Source: Hominimerdicola alba 8 | Lineage (GTDB): Bacteria; Bacillota; Clostridia; Oscillospirales; Ruminococcaceae | Direction of reading: 5' to 3' | DNA: 64,000 nt | Assembly (NCBI RefSeq): GCF_000178155.2 | Contig: NZ_ADKM02000095.1 | Coordinates: 27,920 to 91,919 of the forward strand | Shown here: positions 53,680-61,300 of the stretch, in pieces | Layout: every line of letters starts with the position of its first letter | Position numbering within the stretch: position 1 is the first letter of the stretch | The notes under the pieces: model-generated | What the model was told of the DNA's origin: nothing | The model's database searches: none | What the model saw: only the letters and a program-made list of their open reading frames with translations | Translations under genes and position numbers: made by a program

Positions 53680-54492
53680 ATGGCATCTATACTTGACGGC
53701 AACAGACAATTTCATATACAGACATTACCCGAAGAAGTCGGGAGATATGTGGTACTGCCGGGCGACCCGGGTCGTGTACCGAAAATAGCGGCTCTGCTGG
53801 ACGATGCGAAACAGGTGGCTTACAACAGGGAGTTCAATGTGTACACAGGGTATCTCGACGGTGAGATGGTAACGGTCTGCTCGACGGGCATCGGCGGACC
53901 TTCTGCGGCTATCGCGGTGGAAGAACTGGTAAAGTGCGGCGCTGATACTTTCATAAGGGTGGGTACATGCGGCGGCATGCACCTTAAGGTCTGGGGCGGC
54001 GACCTGATAATCGCGGGCAGTGCCATTCGGTGCGAGGGCACTACTAAGGATTATCTGCCCGACGGCTATCCTGCGGCGGCGGATTACACGGTCATAAAGG
54101 CGCTGGCTGAGTCGGCTGATGAATTATCGGCTGATGAAAACGGCAAGCGTTACCATGTGGGCGTGGTTCATTCAAAGGACAGCTTTTACGGTCAGGTCGA
54201 ACCTGAGAGGTCGGGCGTGGCATCTTATCTTCTGCCGAGATGGGAAAGTTTTGAGAAGTGCGGGTGTCTGGCTTCGGAGATGGAGTGCGCGGCAGTCTTC
54301 GCAGTGGGACAGGTGCTTGACGTAAGGTGCGGCGCGGTGCTGACCGCTATCTGGAACATGCAGCGTTCTCAGCTTGATCTGCCCGACACGATGACGAATG
54401 ACTCTTCGCGTGCAATAAAGTGCGCGGTTGAAGCTATCCGCAAAATGATAGCAGATGACAGAAAAAAGAAAAGCAGGCGCGATGACGGATAA
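53680..54492 (+). CDS. udp: Uridine phosphorylase-type nucleoside phosphorylase
   Basis: 270 residues, PNP/UDP family 1. It splits a nucleoside with phosphate into base and ribose-1-phosphate. Family motifs: YVVLPGDPGRVPKIA (phosphate site, about 24-37), CSTGIGGPSAAIAVEEL (about 67-83), FIRVGTCGGM (about 91) and ASEMECAAVF (about 205, ribose-binding Glu-Met-Glu). The insert SKDSFYGQ and lack of a purine-specific Asp fit uridine as the substrate. AGGAGG precedes the ATG. A hairpin CCCCTG/CAGGGG without T tract lies at about 53606-53633. Confidence 0.9.
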   Translation: MASILDGNRQFHIQTLPEEVGRYVVLPGDPGRVPKIAALLDDAKQVAYNREFNVYTGYLDGEMVTVCSTGIGGPSAAIAVEELVKCGADTFIRVGTCGGMHLKVWGGDLIIAGSAIRCEGTTKDYLPDGYPAAADYTVIKALAESADELSADENGKRYHVGVVHSKDSFYGQVEPERSGVASYLLPRWESFEKCGCLASEMECAAVFAVGQVLDVRCGAVLTAIWNMQRSQLDLPDTMTNDSSRAIKCAVEAIRKMIADDRKKKSRRDDG

Positions 54493-54539
54493 AGTCGGCA
54501 AAGAGCGTGCGGCAGAAGTTAGAAAACGGAGGTGCTGTA

Positions 54540-54791
54540 ATGGGGCTTAATATCAGAAAGAGCTTTAAGATAGGCAATTTATTTAAGATAAACAAGACCA
54601 AAAAGGGTGTCAGCGTTTCGGTGGGCAACAAGAACCTCAAACTGACGGTAAATGACAAAAAGAAAGTGACTTTCGGTCTGCCGGGTACGGGTATATCTTA
54701 TGACACCACGCTTGGCGGCGGCAAAAAGACTTCAGGCAAAACTTCGGCAAAAAAGCCGACTTCTGCAAAAAAGCCTTCGGCTAAGAAGTGA
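54540..54791 (+). CDS. DUF4236 domain protein
   Basis: 83 residues. The N-terminal 55 residues fit DUF4236: IRKSFKIGNLFKINKTKKGVS, a short sheet with VSVGNKNLKL, and FGLPGTGISYDTT. The C-terminal 25 residues are a Lys/Ser/Ala/Pro-rich basic tail (KKPTSAKKPSAKK) that may bind nucleic acid or acidic polymers. Function unknown. The ATG at 54540 follows GGAGGTG. It lies 47 bp after udp, with the next gene 4 bp later, so the three may be one unit. Confidence 0.82.
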   Translation: MGLNIRKSFKIGNLFKINKTKKGVSVSVGNKNLKLTVNDKKKVTFGLPGTGISYDTTLGGGKKTSGKTSAKKPTSAKKPSAKK

Positions 54792-54795
54792 GCCG

Positions 54796-55128
54796 ATGTT
54801 TTGCAGACTTTACATACACGGAAATTCGGTGAAGAGCGCTGCCGCGCTGTTTGAGAAGAAGTTCGGCAGGGCGGTGAAGTGCGGGAGAGATCACCGTTTC
54901 ACAGCTTTTGAGATGACGCTGAAAGAGAACGAAGATCATGACCGAAACAAACTGCGCACTTATCCCGATGGTTTTCTGTACTACGAGATAACAGCTGAAC
55001 TTGAGATATACGAAGATCATATCCGCGTGACGGACGAGATACTGGAAATGCTTTGGGATAATGGTCTGCCTGCTGTGGTTTCCTGTGAATATGAAGAAGA
55101 ACTGAACCGTTACATTTTCAGCAAATAA
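54796..55128 (+). CDS. Small hypothetical protein
   Basis: 110 residues. A soluble alpha/beta-looking protein: MFCRLYIHGNS, a helix SAAALFEKKFGRAVKC, then strands around FTAFEMTLKEN and FLYYEITAELEIYED, and a C-terminal helix-strand pair. No family recognised, no motif, no membrane segment. The start is the ATG 4 bp after the DUF4236 stop, with a weak GTGAG site inside it, so it relies on coupling. It might be an immunity-like or binding protein, but nothing supports that beyond size. Confidence 0.72.
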   Translation: MFCRLYIHGNSVKSAAALFEKKFGRAVKCGRDHRFTAFEMTLKENEDHDRNKLRTYPDGFLYYEITAELEIYEDHIRVTDEILEMLWDNGLPAVVSCEYEEELNRYIFSK

Positions 55129-55254
55129 GTGCTGAAAGTTCGTATAATCGGCAGATAAAACGTTTGAGCAAAAGTGTTTTTCCGACAGATCACACAATGA
55201 TACGGTGTTCGGTACCGGCGTCGGCGCTGAGTATCATCAAGTTATGACATAAGC

Positions 55255-55293
55255 ATATCCCCCCTGCTGTTTTATTGCAGGGGGGATATTTTT
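55255..55293. terminator. Bidirectional terminator between convergent genes
   Basis: ATATCCCCCCTGC and GCAGGGGGGATAT form a 13-bp stem followed by TTTTT on the plus strand. It ends the udp-DUF4236 unit and lies 33 bp past the end of the giant minus-strand gene. The gap 55129-55325 holds nothing else that I see. Confidence 0.9.
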
Positions 55294-55325
55294 CACTTAT
55301 GGTGATTTTTGTAAGGAATACGTCA

Positions 55326-58300
55326 TCAATTGCCTGTCAGAAAATCGTGGTTTACTTTGGCGTTGGTATATATCAAATAATCATCTGCATAACTTCCGCC
55401 AACATCTGTATTACTGCCATCAAGCAATCTCATTGAAAGATTTACCCTGTAGTTAGCGTATTCTGTGAAGTTTTCACCTGTCTTTGCACTAAATCCGATA
55501 TTGATGTTGATGTAGCCATTTTCATCAATTATAAAACCTGCTGTGCCGACCGCATCTTTCGGTATCTCAAAACTTAGTGTCTTGGCATTTGATGGTACAG
55601 GCACGATATTTTCATAGTTACCGCACTTTATGTACAAATTGGTCTTGCCTGCATCCGTTACAGGTTTACCCGCTTCATCAGGTTCAACTTCGTGTGTCTG
55701 TGCATCACGCTTAACAGCGCCCCAGTATTTGTCTATGCTTGTTACATCGGCATAATTCACGGCTGTGTACGTTCCTTCTGTCGGTGTATCAGTCTTTTTC
55801 TGCAAAGACAAGGTCACACTTAGTTTTTCAGCACTCTCAGCGGCACTTTCAATATTTGAGATATTGTACTTCGCAGTCGTGTTGACAGGCATATACTCGT
55901 TCATAGAATATTTGCCGCTTATACCCAGCCTTGATAAGTTTTCACTGGGCGCTCCGTCCAGATCGAAGCAGTCAGATTCAGGTTCAGCAAAATAGTTAAG
56001 GCTTGCAGAATCCATCGACTGGCGATAGAATATGTGCTTTGTAGCCGAAGGTTCTTCTGCCGATTCTGACATGCTTGAAAATGCAAGACTTGCCGCATCA
56101 TACGCAAGAGTTGAAGCCGCCCTCACACTCACGCCCGTATCACTCAAAACCTTCTGCGGGAATTGCTGTTTCAGATAGGCATTGTCAAATCTCATACTGA
56201 TCCTTGAATAGACTGTCACTCCGTCATCTTTCATTATTTCCTGACCACCGTCTACAGTACATATGTTTATGTAGTTATCCTGAAGATCGATGCTGTCTGC
56301 ACCAACAGCGGTAAATCCTGTCAGATCTGCATCGATGTCTTTAGGCATCGCCTCACCAATACTGTACCATGCCTTTATTCTGGGTACTCCGTCCTCATCT
56401 CCGTCAAGTCCATAGATCGTATTTGTTATAGAACCGTTTTCACCTTTTCTGTCAAGATAAACATTGAACGAATGGTATATATCAGTCTTTACAACTTCAA
56501 GTATAGTCTTAACGTTATTATCCTTAGGTCTGATCGTGCTTTCAACATAAATGTTAAGTGTTCTGTTGCCTGTATCTATTTCAGGATCATTCGTCAACAC
56601 TGTAAGTTTGGTATCCTGTTCAAAAAGCGTACCGATATAGACCTGACGATTCTGAGTATTTCCATTATTTTCATTACCGCTTATGTAGTGGCATTTTATT
56701 TTTGCAGACTTGGTTATTGCGTTATTTGTACCACTTTCATAAACAGGCGCATCAAACATCTCAGGTGTTCTGATATAATAACCGTACAATGGATCTGAAT
56801 CCGATAATGTCGGTACATACATGCTTATATAATAACTCTCATTCAGAACATAGCCTTCAGGCAGCGAAAGATCATGGGTACCGCCACTTCCCACATACTC
56901 GTAGTAAGTGATCGTTTTGTTTTCACTCTCAGTAAAGACATAGTACTTTTTGCCTGTATTTGAGGGTGTCCCACTTCCGCTGTACAAATTGTATTTGCCG
57001 TCATGCTGAGGTTTTTCGACCGCTTTGATGTCCTTTGCTATCATTTCATTAAATGTGCTTACACTGAAATTATTTCCCTCACTGTCCTTAAACTTGGTAA
57101 GATCAAACGTTATCCTGCCCGTTGTAGAAGTTACGTTCTGCCTTGTGAAGTCATCGTTATTCAGCAAGATCTGATACTGTTTATCACTGTTTCCGTTGGG
57201 ATCAACAAGTATCATATATGTGCTTTCAGGAAGCACATATGTAGTATCATGTTTAGTCTTATCAATATAAAAATACTTATTGTGATTCCAGTTCAGATCA
57301 CCTGAATCAAGCAGTGCATTTAGATCATCTTCGCCGTACTCGTATCTGATATAAGTAGTGTACCATGTATCAAGATTCTCAACGTGTGTATCTGATGTTT
57401 CTTTATTGAGTTTTGTTGAATATACATTCTCATTTTCTGTACCGTCAGCTTTATATGATACTGAATTAGTCCCGTTCATCACCGCAGCATAGAAAGTTAC
57501 TTCGATCTCCTTTATCGTATACACAGGGATATACAGATGATATGCGACCTTATTCTTGTTAAAAGGATCCTTGAACTGAATATCTACAAGTGTAAATGTA
57601 TCAGTGGCAGAAAGTGAGTCAGCCGCCGAAGGGTCAAGGCTGAACTTTCCGTTTTCGTATTTCAGTCCTGCTTTTCCCGTATCGATAGCAAAGCCGCCGT
57701 CCTTAAGTTTGCAGGAAGCCACTTTGATATCAAAGTAATCATTTGCCGCATCTGTTCCCGCATAATCTGTTGATGTATTTGTTACCAGCTGGGCATAGCG
57801 GTTGATAAGGTCGGTCGTTTCATTGGTTGTGTTATTTGCTATGACTACGCATGCAAAATTATCATAGTCTGCTGTACTGATTCCTTTTTCGGCGTAGTAG
57901 TTCGATATGCGGTCACCATCATCGCTGACTGTACGCTTCATATAATGATCTATCTTATTGCCGCCATTTATTTTAGCAGCATCAGTACCATTAAACGTTC
58001 CGAATGTTGTATAGCGTCTTGAATAGTTTGCGGCACTTGTATCTGTCAGCTGAGTGTCCTCATATATCTTTAGTGCCATAGTTTTTTCAGCGGTCTTGCC
58101 ACTGTATTCAGATGCAGACGAAGCTGTACCTGACAGTACCGCACCATCGCCCGAAATTATCTTACCGCCGCCCACAGACATCTGTGGATTGATGTTGACA
58201 TACGGATATCTCGGCATTTCAACATTGTTTGAAGCATCAAATTCTGAAACCTTTGTCGGGTATACTATTTCAGTTTTTCCTTCAGGAATACTGCCGCCGC

Positions 58301-61300
58301 AGGCACCGCTGTAGTCAGCAAAAACAAAAGACGCTCTTTCAAAATTCTCTATGTTGCCAACATTCCGTGTAAAACCGTTGCCATAAATGCCCAGACCTGC
58401 AAACTGTATAGAAGTGCTGTCATCTTTACTGTCAACATAGCCTATCCATGCACCCATTCTTGAACTCTGGCTGGTAACATGATCCAGTTTGATGTTGTAG
58501 CCGAGAAGTTTGTTGTCACTTTTGTCGCTCTTTCTTTCAACTTTTCCTATAGCACCGCCTGCGTAGTTATTATCCGTTCCGATAACACAATTTTCAACAG
58601 AACTGTCATAGATATAGCAAGTTATTGAACTATCAGCCTCATACGAACCTGTAAAGCCTATAAATCCGCCGACATAACCTTTATCGCCATTTGTACCAAC
58701 AGTTGAAGTTATATTATAGTGTGATACTTTGCAATCTTTGATGGTAATATTAGGGTCACCGCTGGCATAGACATTACCGCAGCCGAGAAAGCCGCCTGCA
58801 TAACCATTTTCATTTCGCAGGGAATTTCCTTTTATAGTATTGTTTGTACTTGTATCACCCACCATATTACAGTTATCCAGAGTTATGCTGTAAGGAGAAT
58901 AGTCGTTTATCCACTTGCCGCCGTAGAAACCGCCTGCATAGTGTCCGTTTACATTGATTTTTTCAACCGTACAATTCTGATATACAGATACACAAGTCTT
59001 TTCACCCTTATTGAATGGCTGCATCAGACCTACAAGACCGCCTGCATAACCTGTATAATCACTGCCTATGGTCACTTCATGACCTGCCGATGGTGACAAA
59101 GTCATATCATAGATCCTACAGCCGTTACCTGCAAATCCTACAAGACCGCCTGCCACTGTACGGTGGTCTGTAACACCACTTAACGTTTCATAGCCAAATG
59201 ATTTTAATGTAACACTCGAAAGTGTTGTTGTATTTCCATGAATTTCCACAGCACCCTCAACGCATTTGCCGACAAATCCTCCCATTGCATTTCTTGGTTT
59301 TACTATATCTTCCTGAGCTGAACTCGAATTCAGCTTTATTGACAGATCAGTTGCTCTGCATTCATTGACCTTGACTATTATGGTTTTTGACTGGTTATTA
59401 GAATAACCTAAAAGTCCACCGACAATACACGAACCACACACAGAAAGCGATCTCAGTTCTATATTGTCAAAAGTAAGATATGCTTCTGTAGCGTTAGTCG
59501 AACCACAAACACCGCCAACACTTATAAATCTTGCCTTATTATTTCCATAAATTGTCTGTTCCTGAGCAGTTTCACTATATGTATTGTTATATATCTCTGT
59601 ATTCACAGAACCGCCGACCTTGAAATTGGTAAGTTTGCTGTCTTCACCTTTGGTTTTGATACTGTCAAACAGACCAATGCCGTGATGATCCTGTTCTTTG
59701 TTTACACCATATGCACTGCCTGTATTCGTTGACTGCGTTACAGCGTTGTGAATGACATTGAGGTAGTTATCACTCTGGAACTTGTTAAGATAGATATCCT
59801 CATCGATCATACAGCCCTTGCCGTCAAATCTATCGAGTTTTATCTCATAAGCTGTATTGTTATTGCCAACACAGCCCAGTCCTCTGAAACTGTCAGGCAG
59901 TTGATAAGTGCCGCTTCCACTAAGCGTAATGTCATAGTAACCAGCGGTACTTGTAACACAGCGTGCAGGGTAGCTAATCGACGTTGTCGTAGTATTCGTT
60001 GTGGTTATGGTTGTGGTTGTAACGGATGTAGGAGGAATATAGTAATATAAAGTCAAATCCGCACCATCATTTTCGTTTTGTCCACAAAATTCTCTTGTAG
60101 GTTTGCTAGGATTTCTTATGGCAACATATTTTTGGGTAGTTGATGTTTGGTTTCCATAAATCCTCCATATTGAACCATTTTTTTCTATATTGAAGTAATA
60201 TGGTATTGACCAATAAGATGAGTTGGTGCTATAACGCATTTTTCTTGAATCACCCTCAAAGCCCACATACTTAGTTATTCCATTATCTGAGAAAGAGAGT
60301 GTGAATTTTCCTGCATTATCGCCTGTTTTTACCTTTGTAACTAACAATAGAGTAGCATTTGTCTCAGAATCTGCTTTAACTCCATGATCACCATTAGTTG
60401 CTTTCGCATTAAGATAATAATTACCAGACTTAATTCGTATCTCTTTACCATCCAAATCATCAACACTACCCTCAAATACTTCTATACATCCCTCAGCTGA
60501 TGCTTCAACTGTTTTAGTCGAGGTAGTTGTCGTAGTTGTCATTTCCGAACTACCAACTGTGTAATGCCTGATGATATAAGGAATCGCTGAGCTTGCCGCA
60601 GTGTCAATGCTTGCTAGTTCAGAATAGTCGGTAATATCAGTAAAAGCACTATTTGTTCCAACATCACTGTAATCAGCATTATGGCTCATACCGTAAACTG
60701 AATCACTGTATGTTCCATAAGACAGGGAGTTAGTATATTCTTTTGCAGGCAAAGTGTTTACTATAGTTTTTTCTTTTTCAATAGTAACATTGCCTTCACC
60801 ATCTTCGGTTCGAGAGGTTTCTACCTCTCCTGTATCGGATTGAGGAATGGCTGTTCCGTTTATTTCCGCCGCTGTTCCCGCCGTAGACTGCGTAATTAAG
60901 GACAGCACAAACAAAGCCTGCGCATTAGGCACGTAGATAGTGCCGTCGGCAGTAGTACTTGCAGGCGGTGTCACATCAAGCATAAGTGCATTTTTTTCTG
61001 CATCAGTAAGTTCATTCCACTGTTCAGCCGTTTTGCCATAATATGGGTCAATATCCGCAATTGAATAATGCTTTGCGCCGTTTTTCAGCGTATGCTTGAT
61101 ACCGCTTCTTTCGGTGTTTGCATCATCATGATAATGACCGTCCTCAGTCACAGAGAACTGCTGAACCTTTTCTCCCTTTGCATTAAGTGCATTGCCTCCT
61201 GTTTCGTTGACCGCATAACCGTTTATAACACGACCGACGATCGGGTTGACATAGATAGCCGCCCAATCCTCCGGCTTATTATTATCTGCAAGGTTTTCGT

